A DNA stretch of 64,000 nucleotides from Clostridia bacterium (GTDB lineage Bacteria; Bacillota; Clostridia; Christensenellales; Borkfalkiaceae), in NCBI GenBank assembly GCA_900767815.1, contig CAAGAM010000150.1:9788-73787 (forward strand), written 5' to 3'. The notes below the pieces were generated by a model that was not told the origin of the DNA, ran no database searches, and was given only the letters and a program-made list of their open reading frames with translations. The translations under genes and the position numbers were made by a program. This document shows positions 1 to 8,662 of the stretch, piece after piece (the stretch's first letter is position 1; every line of letters starts with the position of its first letter).

Positions 1-19
1 TTTAAATTTGGAGGAAAAT

Positions 20-3000
20 ATGAAGAAATACAAAAGAATTACATTTTGCGTTGTAATTTGCGTGGCAATGCTGATAATGGCTGCTGTTACAGGTTTTAAA
101 GCAAACGCCGAAGAAAACCAAGAAGAGCAAAAAGTTGCAGAAACAGGATATTTATACAATATGTATGATGAACCTGAATACACGTTTACAACATTTGAAA
201 ACGGCGGATATAAAATTTGTCATGAAAAATCAGGCGAAACTATCGAATATTCCGCAGCGGGAACTTTACCGTATGAGGCAGGTGAAAAAAAATATTATGG
301 CGGACCGTTAAATTATTTAAAAAAAGATGGAGATTCTTTTTGTGCTATTTTAAATTCTGATAAATATGGAACATCTCCTGATAAAAAATTTGATCAAAAG
401 AATGTTATTCATGCAAAAAATCCTGAAATATCTGGATTAAAGACATTGAATAATGACTACTTTTCAACTATTCCAACATATGGAACAAATATACATAATA
501 CATGTGGATCGGTTGCGACGCAAATTTTGTTATCTTACAATAATTATTATTATGACAGAAGAATAATAGCTCCGGAGTATTTAAATGGTGGGTGGAAAGG
601 CGAAACAGGATCTGATAGATTTGATCCGAGCAATTACATTGAAAGCGAGAACGACCCTAATGTTTGCAATGACCCAAGAGAAATGACGAGTGAGATTTTG
701 GGGACGAATGAAGAATTCTATCAACATGTGATTCAAGCTGTGGAACCAAATGCGTTCAATTGCAAAGAAACAACGATCAAGACTACAGTTGATAAGGATA
801 AAAAACTCAAATGGACGGAAACTATTGTTAAAGATTATTATGGTAATGTGATATCTGACAAAACAACAGGACCGGAGAAAGCGAAAGAAGGGGAAAAATC
901 GAGCGAGTCAACCTCTCACTCTCATTCGGGGTCATATCCGTGGGATGTGGAAAACGGAATTAAAAAGCTTATAAACAGTGCAGTGCAATATGAGGTAAAA
1001 CGTAATTATAATCTATTGGGATTTAATGATGACCAAATCAACGTGGTAAAAAATGAAATAGACCAAAATCGCGCAGTCATATTGACGCTGAGCAAATTGT
1101 TTGGTGGAGAAGATCATTTTGTCGTTGCATACGGATATGCGGATTATGCAAATTCAGAGACCGGTAAATCAAATAAAGGGTTTATTACGAATTTCGGCTG
1201 GAGCAATGATTTTTTTGATGTATGGGTTAACTCATCATGGTGTTTTGAATATGTGATTTTACAAATAAACCATGACCACAATTATACTGTTGACACAGGG
1301 AAAAATATAGGAAATGATAAAAGAGAACTTCGTTGCGGAGAGTGTGGGCATAGAATGCTCGATGATCTTTATAGTATCAATGCGGGTGGACGTATAACAG
1401 CTAAGTATCAGGTAGAAGGAGATATAATTATCCCGAGCATGGTAGCGGGAAAAGAAGTAACAGGAATTGGCGATGATGCTTTCACATTTAATGGTAATAA
1501 TATTACGTCTGTACAATTTGAAGATGCCAGCAAAATAAATTCAATCGGAGCAAGTGCATTTGAGGGGTGCTTGTTGATGAGTCGGTTTAATAGTTCGGTG
1601 AGCGGACAATTTATTTTACCATCAAATGTAGATTATATCGGGATAAATGCGTTCAGAGAAACATTATTTGAATATATAAATATTCCGGGACAAGTGAGAT
1701 ATCTTGAAGACGGAGCATTTAGTGATTGCTCTATCCTGAGTAGTGTGGATATATATTCGGTTTGGAGTATCGGGGATAAAAGTTTTTATAATTGCGGTAT
1801 TTTGGAATCGGTGAAGATTTCGAATACGTTAGAATATATCGGGAATAGTGCATTTGAAAATTGCGAAGTGCTAGAGATGGTGAATCTTCCGAATTCCCTA
1901 AAAACTATTCAGGAAAGTGCGTTTGAAAACTGTGTAAATATAGAATCTATAGTGTTGCCAGGTAATTTAGGGGTGATAGGTAGAACGGCATTTAAAAATT
2001 GTACAAGTCTTACGGAAATAACTATACCGAAAGAAACATATTTTATTAAAGATGGAGCGTTTAGTGGATGTATCGGCTTGGAAAAAATTACTTTTGAAAA
2101 TAGAGAAGAACAAGGACGAGTCCTTCCGTTGAGCTTTGAAGATAAAGTGTTCGCAGATTGTACAGGGCTTGAAAATTTGGTTATTCCCGAGTTTGTAACG
2201 AGCTTAGGGAACGGGGCTTTTGAAAACGTGAATCTTAACACGGTTTATTATGACGGAAGCAGAGCGGCATATGCAAAATTAAAGGCTAATTCGTCTGCTA
2301 ATGATAATTTTTTCAATGCGGATACATATTTTTATTCGGCAAATAAGCCTTTTTCGGGAACAAATTACTGGAGATACGATAGTGAGGGCGACCCCGAAAT
2401 ATGGCCGTCCAAACAGTTGCAAGGAATTACGGCAAACGGAGAGAGTAGAGCGGTTACGACGGATGCGATCGTAATTACGTTCGATTCCGATCCGGGCGAA
2501 AATTTCGGCGTGAATAACGTTTATACGAACGGCGCGAACGTGGACGCGGTTAGCGGAAGCGGAATGACAAGAGTTGTTACTATTTCCGAGGTGACCGTGA
2601 AAGACGGCGAAAAACTTAAGCTCGAGCTTAAACCTGCGGGAGATTATTATTTCGTCAACCCCGAAATCGAAGTTGCGGTTTGCGTTAAGGTGTGCAAGAT
2701 ATTCTATTACGAAGCAGGGAAAAACTTTTTCTCGGGAGATATTTCGGATTGCCCGACGGAATATATGGAAGGGCAAACAACAAAGCTCGGCACGCCGACG
2801 AAATTCGGTTTTGAATTTGACGGTTGGCATTTAAACGAGGACGGTTCGGGAGAGAGAATATATAACATAACTCCTGATTACCGCGGAGATATAACTTTAT
2901 ATGCGAAATGGAAGAGTTGTGACAGACTTCCGTGGGACAGCGAGCATATTAAAGTTATGTATTACACCGAAAATGCGGAAACGACTCTCGACATGCTGTT

Positions 3001-4441
3001 TAAGAGTGAGGGCGGATTGGGTGAATCCTCGTATTATATAAGGGAAGCATTATTCCCCGCATTGGCGCAGTTAAACGCGGACGGCTACGGGTATGAACTT
3101 AACAGTACGCTTATTTCGGAATTTTATCCGAGTGACGATAAGGTTAGTGCGAGAATAGTTTTAAACGACGGTTTGAAGTTTTCTTCCGACAACGATCTTA
3201 CCGCAAACGATTTCAAGGCGTATTACGATTTTATCGTAAACGCATATGAAGAGCTGCCCGAGCCGTGGAAATATGTTTCGGGGGTTGTAGCGAATGATAG
3301 TCGCGCGCTCGAAATAACTTTGACGAGACCTTATGATATTATGTATGTTTTGTCCGAACTCAGGGCGGTTGACTCCGAACTTCTCGGCGAGCTAAGCGGA
3401 ATGACGACAGAAGAAGCGAATGCGTGCGTGTATGCTAAGGCTGCGGACGTAGTGACGTATGGCAGATACAAGATAGGCGAAATTTCGGAAGTCGGCGGAA
3501 TACTTCTGATGCCGAACGAAAACTATACGTTTTACAACGAAAATTCCGCATATGATATTACATTATATATATGCGGCGATTTTCAGGAAGCGGGAGCAAA
3601 GTATTTCCGCGGAGAAACAGACGCATACTACAATTTGAATGAGGAAGATATACTTGATATTTTGGGCAACGAAGAACTACATGCGTATGACGACAGAGTG
3701 AGAATGTATTTAGGCTTAAATAAGGATTCGACGGCGCTTGCGCAGTATGGAGAAGCAGATAAGCAGAAAATTATCTACGCGCTCGGGCTTCTGATAGATT
3801 ATGACCGGATAAATACGAAGTTCGGCGGAGCGGAACATGAAAATAACAAGTGGTTCCCCGACGGATATCCGTTCGAAGGGATGCCTGCGGACGACGGCTT
3901 TGATAACGCGTGGATTTCCGGCATAAATTATCAGTCTGATATAGTTGACAGACAAATGAAAGCGCGGATGATTTTCGACACACTCGGAATAAATCCCGAG
4001 GAATTCGAGCTTACGCTGACCGTAAAAAATAAAAGAAGGTACACGGAACTTGCGGCGATTTTGCAGAGCAGTTTCGAAGCTATCGGTATGCGTTTAGTCG
4101 TAAACGTTGTTGCAACGGACGATGAAACAAACGGCGGAGATTTGCTTTTTGTGTTCTATGATTTTACGGGAAAAGTTATAGCGGACGAGGATTTTCTCGA
4201 AAAAGATAATTTAAATCTTATTTTCTCGCCATGCGGATACGACGAGGAAGCAATTATCCGCAGACTTACGGAAAAATACGAAGAAGCGGAAACAGAAACC
4301 GAAAAGCAGGAAATTCTCGGAGAAATACAGAGCATAATGGCTTTTTATGCGGTGAAGATAAACCACATAAACAAATATTATTTAGCCCGCACCGAATATT
4401 TCGAATTCACAAACGGTCACCCTGCTAACCTCGTTTACTGA
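20..4441 (+). CDS. Secreted multidomain protein: cysteine peptidase + BspA leucine-rich repeats + InlB-type repeat + family-5 solute-binding domain
   Basis: Start is the ATG at 20 after GGAGG at 10-14; an in-frame TTG at 8 is less likely. The protein is 1473 aa with a signal peptide at residues 1-30. Residues about 150-400 look papain-like (C10/C39-type): Cys162 in NTCGSVATQ, His366 in EDHFVVAYG and Asn391 in TNFGWSND form the likely triad. Residues about 420-760 are BspA/LRR_5 repeats (IGxxAFxxCxxL pattern). A beta-rich linker follows, then an InlB/Flg_new repeat ending ITLYAKW near 960. Residues 970-1473 match SBP_bac_5 (OppA/DppA-like), with GLKFSSDNDLTANDFKAYY, YGRYKIGE and ALGLLIDYDRI. 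The family-5 domain normally stands alone as a lipoprotein of about 500 aa. There is no lipobox, sorting motif or C-terminal TM helix. Base composition changes near 2340-2400. Peptide cleavage plus capture is an inference. Domain calls are confident, function is not. Confidence 0.85.
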   Translation: MKKYKRITFCVVICVAMLIMAAVTGFKANAEENQEEQKVAETGYLYNMYDEPEYTFTTFENGGYKICHEKSGETIEYSAAGTLPYEAGEKKYYGGPLNYLKKDGDSFCAILNSDKYGTSPDKKFDQKNVIHAKNPEISGLKTLNNDYFSTIPTYGTNIHNTCGSVATQILLSYNNYYYDRRIIAPEYLNGGWKGETGSDRFDPSNYIESENDPNVCNDPREMTSEILGTNEEFYQHVIQAVEPNAFNCKETTIKTTVDKDKKLKWTETIVKDYYGNVISDKTTGPEKAKEGEKSSESTSHSHSGSYPWDVENGIKKLINSAVQYEVKRNYNLLGFNDDQINVVKNEIDQNRAVILTLSKLFGGEDHFVVAYGYADYANSETGKSNKGFITNFGWSNDFFDVWVNSSWCFEYVILQINHDHNYTVDTGKNIGNDKRELRCGECGHRMLDDLYSINAGGRITAKYQVEGDIIIPSMVAGKEVTGIGDDAFTFNGNNITSVQFEDASKINSIGASAFEGCLLMSRFNSSVSGQFILPSNVDYIGINAFRETLFEYINIPGQVRYLEDGAFSDCSILSSVDIYSVWSIGDKSFYNCGILESVKISNTLEYIGNSAFENCEVLEMVNLPNSLKTIQESAFENCVNIESIVLPGNLGVIGRTAFKNCTSLTEITIPKETYFIKDGAFSGCIGLEKITFENREEQGRVLPLSFEDKVFADCTGLENLVIPEFVTSLGNGAFENVNLNTVYYDGSRAAYAKLKANSSANDNFFNADTYFYSANKPFSGTNYWRYDSEGDPEIWPSKQLQGITANGESRAVTTDAIVITFDSDPGENFGVNNVYTNGANVDAVSGSGMTRVVTISEVTVKDGEKLKLELKPAGDYYFVNPEIEVAVCVKVCKIFYYEAGKNFFSGDISDCPTEYMEGQTTKLGTPTKFGFEFDGWHLNEDGSGERIYNITPDYRGDITLYAKWKSCDRLPWDSEHIKVMYYTENAETTLDMLFKSEGGLGESSYYIREALFPALAQLNADGYGYELNSTLISEFYPSDDKVSARIVLNDGLKFSSDNDLTANDFKAYYDFIVNAYEELPEPWKYVSGVVANDSRALEITLTRPYDIMYVLSELRAVDSELLGELSGMTTEEANACVYAKAADVVTYGRYKIGEISEVGGILLMPNENYTFYNENSAYDITLYICGDFQEAGAKYFRGETDAYYNLNEEDILDILGNEELHAYDDRVRMYLGLNKDSTALAQYGEADKQKIIYALGLLIDYDRINTKFGGAEHENNKWFPDGYPFEGMPADDGFDNAWISGINYQSDIVDRQMKARMIFDTLGINPEEFELTLTVKNKRRYTELAAILQSSFEAIGMRLVVNVVATDDETNGGDLLFVFYDFTGKVIADEDFLEKDNLNLIFSPCGYDEEAIIRRLTEKYEEAETETEKQEILGEIQSIMAFYAVKINHINKYYLARTEYFEFTNGHPANLVY

Positions 4442-4684
4442 TTTTTAGCCACAAGCGATTGCGCTTTGGCGGGTTTAAACACAATTATTTTTCGCGTAAT
4501 TAAAAAATACGATTTTGTGTATAAAAATTATTCGGCGGGGCATAGTAATGTTGTCAACAAAATAAAAATTTGATATTTGGCGGGAGTCATCGAGGCAAAT
4601 TTTATGAATATTTTGTTGCTTTAATATACGCTTTGCCAAAACGAAAACAAAAGATTTACGGCGGATTTTTAATCGGTCAGATTA

Positions 4685-4747
4685 AGGCTCTGCCGAGAAT
4701 GCGGCAGAGCCTCGGAGCCGCCGAAAATTTTTTTCGGCGGCTCCTTT
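4685..4747 (+). terminator. Double hairpin, probable terminator
   Basis: There are two adjacent perfect stems. The first is an 11-bp stem at 4685-4695/4702-4712. The second is a 14-bp stem at 4714-4727/4731-4744 with a TTT loop, followed by only a short T run. It lies 240 bp after the surface-protein stop, so it may also serve as a bidirectional insulator. Confidence 0.55.
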
Positions 4748-4814
4748 ATATTTGTTATTCGCAATTTATTTTGTTTGAATATGTTAAAGCAATAAATTGA
4801 AAATTGTCGTAAGC

Positions 4815-4982
4815 GATTGCGTTTCGGCGGTTTCAAATTCCGAGCAAAACGATTGCGTTTCGGCGGTTTCAAATTCCGGGCAAGACGATTGCGTTTCGGC
4901 GGTTTTAAATTCAGAGCAAGACGATTGCGGTTCGACGGTTTCAAATTCCGAGCAAAACGATTGCGTTTCGGCGGTTTTGAAT
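4815..4982. repeat. 36-bp tandem repeat, about 4.7 copies
   Basis: Units begin with GATTGCG at 4815, 4851, 4887, 4923 and 4959, an exact 36-bp period, and differ by a few substitutions. A degenerate single copy is at 4457-4480. The period is a multiple of three, so both strands show open 12-residue repeats (plus: DCVSAVSNSEQN; minus: KPPKRNRLARNL). There is no start with a ribosome site and no spacer variation, so this is a minisatellite rather than a gene or CRISPR. Confidence 0.8.
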
Positions 4983-5147
4983 GCTGTCGAATGTGACCGA
5001 CAAGCAAAACAAGGAAGATTTTAACAAAAAACTTTCATTTTTTTATTATGCGCCTAACATAGCAAAATAATATAAAAGCGTTATAATTTGTATAAAAATA
5101 CAGAGCGACACATTGGAAGATATGTGCGGGGAGGCTTATTTAAAACC

Positions 5148-6389
5148 ATGAAATCGGGTTGTACGTCGGGCGGAATGAAAAAATTCGTAATTTTAACGCT
5201 CATTCTGTCCTTGATGATTGTTTGTTCGTCGTGTTTCGGCGGATTTCTGACGAGCGGCGATTTTTCCGACGGTTCGGAATCGACAAATATAACCGGTTCC
5301 GAAACAACGAACGATAAAACGTCCGCAACCCTTCCGTCGAACGTGAAATTCGACATAAACTACGTCACGTCGGACGAAATTCGTCAGTCCACGATTACGG
5401 AAGTCGTTGCAAAGGTTCGCCCGTCCGTTCTGGAGCTTTATTGCCTCGTCGGCAATTCCAAGAGCAGCGGAAGCGGCGTTATAGTTTCCTTTGACGATTC
5501 CGACGACGACGGTAAGGACGATAAAGCTCTCGTCGTTACCTGTCATCACGTCATAGAAGACGCCGAAAGCATAACGGCGAAGTCGATTTACGGCAAGGAG
5601 TATACCGCGGAGCTTATCGCGGCGGATCCCGTTTCGGATATCGCGCTTTGTTGGATAAGCGCTGAAGAAAATGCCGATTTCGAAGGGCTTACCGCGGCGT
5701 CCATGATGTACGAAAGCGATAAATTGCTTATCGGTTCGGACGTTCTGGCGATAGGTAACCCCTTAGGTTATCTCGGCGGAACGGTAACGAAAGGAATAGT
5801 CAGCGCGCTTAACAGAGACGTAACCGTCGAAGAAAGAAAAATGACACTTATTCAGACGGACGCGGCTATAAACGGCGGAAACTCGGGCGGAGGGCTTTTC
5901 GACGCTCAGACCGGCGCGCTTATAGGTATCGTCAACGCGGGTTACAAATCTTCCGCCGCGCAGGGGCTTTCGTTTGCCATTCCTTGCGGAACGGTTAAAG
6001 CCGTGATGGATAAACTTCTCGATAAAGGTTACGTCGAGGGCAATTTCGATTTCGGAGTTTCGTTCGAAGCAAAGGTATTTTACGTCAACACGTGGTCTAC
6101 AACCACATACGTCGTCGTAAGCGGCGTCGACGATTACGGAACGTTCTCCAAGGGCGGAATAGAATCGGGGGATATAATTCTTTCGGTTAAAGTCGGCGGC
6201 AAATCGATAGACGTGAGTGTTTACGACGGCAATACGCTTGAAGAACTTACGAACTTCCTCGCGGATACGAGCTTTAAAATTGGCGACGACGTGACCGTCT
6301 CTTATATGAGATACGACCGCGCGTCGAGATCGTATAAAAAAGCCACGGCAAACTTTAAAATCGAGCAATATATCTACGGAATAATCTGA
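5148..6389 (+). CDS. HtrA/DegP-like trypsin-fold serine protease, lipoprotein
   Basis: 413 aa if started at ATG 5148, which has GGGGAGG at 5128-5134; ATG 5175 is an alternative. The N-terminus has a hydrophobic segment ending in a lipobox-like SSC, so it is probably anchored outside the membrane. The protease core shows the triad His about 134 (TCHHVI), Asp about 164 (VSDIAL) and Ser about 246 (GGNSGGG). A C-terminal PDZ-like domain (GTFSKGGIESGDIIL) starts near residue 330. HtrA proteins degrade or refold damaged exported proteins. A terminator follows, so the gene appears to be monocistronic. The family call is firm; the physiological substrate is unknown. Confidence 0.88.
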   Translation: MKSGCTSGGMKKFVILTLILSLMIVCSSCFGGFLTSGDFSDGSESTNITGSETTNDKTSATLPSNVKFDINYVTSDEIRQSTITEVVAKVRPSVLELYCLVGNSKSSGSGVIVSFDDSDDDGKDDKALVVTCHHVIEDAESITAKSIYGKEYTAELIAADPVSDIALCWISAEENADFEGLTAASMMYESDKLLIGSDVLAIGNPLGYLGGTVTKGIVSALNRDVTVEERKMTLIQTDAAINGGNSGGGLFDAQTGALIGIVNAGYKSSAAQGLSFAIPCGTVKAVMDKLLDKGYVEGNFDFGVSFEAKVFYVNTWSTTTYVVVSGVDDYGTFSKGGIESGDIILSVKVGGKSIDVSVYDGNTLEELTNFLADTSFKIGDDVTVSYMRYDRASRSYKKATANFKIEQYIYGII

Positions 6390-6406
6390 AATACGAAAAA
6401 ATAATA

Positions 6407-6440
6407 AAAACGAGCGCAATTTCCGCGTTCGTTTTTTATT
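6407..6440 (+). terminator. Rho-independent terminator of the HtrA-like gene
   Basis: An 11-bp stem (6407-6417 with 6425-6435, one G-U pair) has a 7-nt loop and runs into a T-rich tract. It starts 18 bp after the protease stop and directly precedes the ruvC promoter. Confidence 0.85.
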
Positions 6441-6444
6441 TTGC

Positions 6445-6473
6445 TTGACTATTCCGAGATTATTTTATACAAT
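6445..6473 (+). promoter_or_regulatory. ruvC promoter, predicted to give a leaderless mRNA
   Basis: TTGACT (6445-6450), a 17-bp spacer and TACAAT (6468-6473) make a good sigma-A type promoter. Transcription should start around 6480-6481, which is the ATG itself. No Shine-Dalgarno is present upstream of that ATG. Confidence 0.7.
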
Positions 6474-6480
6474 AATAATT

Positions 6481-6975
6481 ATGGTAATATTGGGCATAGA
6501 CCCCGGGCTTGCGACGATGGGCTTCGGAGTTATCGAAACCGAAAAGGGTAACAGCAAAGTCGTCGATTACGGGGTGGTGCTTACGCCAAAAGAGGAAACT
6601 CTTCCCGTAAGGCTTGCGATTTTAGAAGAAGGCGTTAAAAAACTCACCGAGAAATTCCGACCCGACGAAATCGCCCTGGAGGAACTTTTTTTCAACAACA
6701 ACATAACGACGGGCATAAACGTCGCTCAGGCGAGAGGGGTCATTCTGCTGACGTGCGTTAAAAATTGCGGCAGGCTTTACGAATACACCCCCCTTCAGAT
6801 AAAACAGGCTTTGACGGGTTACGGCAGGGCGGACAAGCATCAGATGCAGATGATGGTTAAAACCTTTCTGCGGCTTGAAAAAATCCCTCGCCCGGACGAC
6901 GCGGCGGACGCGCTCGCGGTAGCTCTCACGCATGCGCAGACGAACAGACTTCGTTCGCCTTTCGGAATAAGGTAA
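6481..6975 (+). CDS. ruvC: Holliday junction resolvase RuvC
   Basis: 164 aa, the normal length. The start is ATG 6481, which gives the family N-terminus MVILGIDPGLATMGFG; an upstream in-frame codon at 6445 lies inside the promoter. Acidic active-site residues are visible in GIDPG, ALEELFF and RPDDAADALA. RuvC cuts four-way DNA junctions as a dimer after RuvAB branch migration. It is first in a ruvC-ruvA-ruvB-queA-tgt run on one strand, with 8 bp to ruvA. The family call is secure. Confidence 0.97.
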   Translation: MVILGIDPGLATMGFGVIETEKGNSKVVDYGVVLTPKEETLPVRLAILEEGVKKLTEKFRPDEIALEELFFNNNITTGINVAQARGVILLTCVKNCGRLYEYTPLQIKQALTGYGRADKHQMQMMVKTFLRLEKIPRPDDAADALAVALTHAQTNRLRSPFGIR

Positions 6976-6983
6976 TTATAATC

Positions 6984-7583
6984 ATGATCGCATATATAAA
7001 AGGAAAAGTTATAGACGAGTTCGAGGGCGGAGTAGTCCTCGAAAACAACGGAATAGGCTATGAAATTCAATGCTCGGCAGGGCTTTTGCAAAAACTTTTA
7101 ACCGACAGAGAAGGGGGCGTTTACACCTATCTTCAGGTTAAAGAGGACGGGCTGAGCCTTTTCGGATTTGACAACAAAGAAGAAAAACACATGTTTTTGA
7201 AGCTTATTTCCATTTCGGGGATAGGTCCGAAAATGGCGATGAGCATACTTTCCGGGATGAGAGTGAGCGAACTTGCCACGGCTATCGCAACGAGCGACGT
7301 CAAAGGGCTTTCGAAAATAAAGGGCTTAGGCAAAAAGACGGCGGAGAGGATCATTCTCGAGCTTCGGGAAAGCGTTTCCAAAGAAGCCGCGGAAATCGCC
7401 GCGGACGAAATTCCGTCCGTTGTCGCGCCCTTTTCTTCCGAGGACGAGGACACGGTTATCGCGCTCATGGGCTTAGGATTTTCGGGCGTACAGAGCAGGG
7501 CGGCGGTTAAAACCGCAAAAGAAAGAGGGGCGAAGTCTATTCAGGATATAATCACCTTCGCGCTTCAGAGTATGGGTAGGTAA
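6984..7583 (+). CDS. ruvA: Holliday junction branch migration protein RuvA
   Basis: 199 aa, full length. An N-terminal OB domain (MIAYIKGKVIDEF) is followed by two helix-hairpin-helix motifs (ISGIGPKMA and IKGLGKKTAE) and the C-terminal domain that contacts RuvB. RuvA tetramers bind the junction and load RuvB. The start ATG has no obvious Shine-Dalgarno; translation is probably coupled to ruvC just upstream. RuvB starts 2 bp after its stop. Confidence 0.97.
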   Translation: MIAYIKGKVIDEFEGGVVLENNGIGYEIQCSAGLLQKLLTDREGGVYTYLQVKEDGLSLFGFDNKEEKHMFLKLISISGIGPKMAMSILSGMRVSELATAIATSDVKGLSKIKGLGKKTAERIILELRESVSKEAAEIAADEIPSVVAPFSSEDEDTVIALMGLGFSGVQSRAAVKTAKERGAKSIQDIITFALQSMGR

Positions 7584-7585
7584 TA

Positions 7586-8626
7586 ATGTTTGACGAAGAA
7601 GAAAGCCTGATTGTCAGCACAAAAACGGAATACGACGAGGTGGAGAACGTTCTCCGCCCGAAGTCGATGGAAGGTTACGTCGGTCAGGAGAAAGCGAAAA
7701 CGAATCTTTCGGTGTTCATGCAGTCCGCCAAACTTCGCGGCGAACCGCTCGATCACGTCTTGCTTTACGGTCCTCCGGGGCTTGGTAAAACTACGCTCGC
7801 GCACATCATCGCGGCGGAAATGGGCGTGCAGATAAAGGTAACGTCCGGTCCTTCGATAGAAAAATCGGGCGACCTCGCGGCTATTCTCACCAACCTCAAC
7901 GAGGGCGACGTTCTCTTTATCGACGAAATTCACCGTCTTAACCATAACGTCGAGGAGATTTTGTATCCCGCCATGGAGGATTTTTCTCTCGATTTCATTA
8001 TAGGAAAAGGTCCGTCGGCAAGGTCGGTGCAGATTCCGCTCAAAAAATTCACTCTTGTCGGCGCGACGACCAAAGCGGGAATGTTAAGTTCTCCTTTGCG
8101 CGACAGATTCGGCGTTATTTTAAGGCTCGAAATGTATTCCGTTGAGGAGCTTGCGGAAATCGTGAGAAGGTCTGCCGAAACGCTCGGCATGCCGATTGCG
8201 CACGACGCGTCTTTGGAGATAGCGAGGAGAAGCCGTGGAACGCCGAGAATCGTCAACAGACTCTTAAAAAGAGTGCGCGATTTCTCGATAGTCATGGATC
8301 ACACCGAAATCACTTACGACGACGCGCGCCACGCTTTGGAGCGGCTCGAAATAGACGAACTCGGGCTTGACAACATCGATATACGGCTTTTAACGTCGAT
8401 GATAGATAAATTCGGCGGCGGCCCCGTGGGGCTTGAAACGCTCGCCGCAACCATAAACGAGGACTCGAACACCATAGAGGACGTTTACGAGCCTTATCTT
8501 TTGCAGCTCGGATTTATTCAGAGAAGCCCGAGGGGCAGAATTCTCATGCCAAAGGCTTACGAACATTTAGGCAGAGAAGTGCCGAGAAAACTCAGAGAAC
8601 AACTTTCGTTGTTCGATTTATCCTGA
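7586..8626 (+). CDS. ruvB: Holliday junction branch migration ATPase RuvB
   Basis: 346 aa, typical. The AAA+ motifs are Walker A GPPGLGKTT, Walker B LFIDEIHRL and sensor 1 GATTKAGML with the arginine-finger region PLRDRFG; the C-terminal winged helix has RSPRGRIL. RuvB is the hexameric motor that drives branch migration with RuvA. It sits in the ruvCAB operon, and queA follows after 36 bp. Confidence 0.98.
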   Translation: MFDEEESLIVSTKTEYDEVENVLRPKSMEGYVGQEKAKTNLSVFMQSAKLRGEPLDHVLLYGPPGLGKTTLAHIIAAEMGVQIKVTSGPSIEKSGDLAAILTNLNEGDVLFIDEIHRLNHNVEEILYPAMEDFSLDFIIGKGPSARSVQIPLKKFTLVGATTKAGMLSSPLRDRFGVILRLEMYSVEELAEIVRRSAETLGMPIAHDASLEIARRSRGTPRIVNRLLKRVRDFSIVMDHTEITYDDARHALERLEIDELGLDNIDIRLLTSMIDKFGGGPVGLETLAATINEDSNTIEDVYEPYLLQLGFIQRSPRGRILMPKAYEHLGREVPRKLREQLSLFDLS

Positions 8627-8662
8627 TAAAATGCCGCAATAACGGCAAATGAATAATATATT

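Larger units (their letters stand above)
4442..5147. other. Non-coding interval between surface protein and protease
   Basis: This 700-bp gap has no convincing gene. It holds a degenerate copy of a repeat unit (4457-4480), a double hairpin (4685-4747), a 36-bp tandem repeat (4815-4982) and an A+T-rich stretch with a TATAAT box at 5082-5087, which may be the -10 of the protease gene although no good -35 is visible. Short ORFs on both strands here are products of the tandem repeat. Confidence 0.6.

Noticed and set aside
4815..4982. CRISPR-like array
   Set aside because: Units are contiguous with no unique spacers, and there are no cas genes; this is a simple tandem repeat.
4669..5007. Minus-strand ORF with basic 12-residue repeats (KPPKRNRLARNL)
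   Set aside because: It arises from the 36-bp tandem repeat, which is open on both strands; it has no ribosome site and runs through the terminator hairpin.
5763..6419. Long minus-strand ORF opposite the HtrA gene (218 aa)
   Set aside because: It is the antisense shadow of a G+C-biased gene, with no recognisable domain or ribosome site; the same holds for similar antisense ORFs in pnp, recJ, secF and fucI.
8627..8662. preQ1 riboswitch before queA
   Set aside because: The interval is only 36 bp and lacks the preQ1 aptamer pattern; queA is inside the ruv operon.
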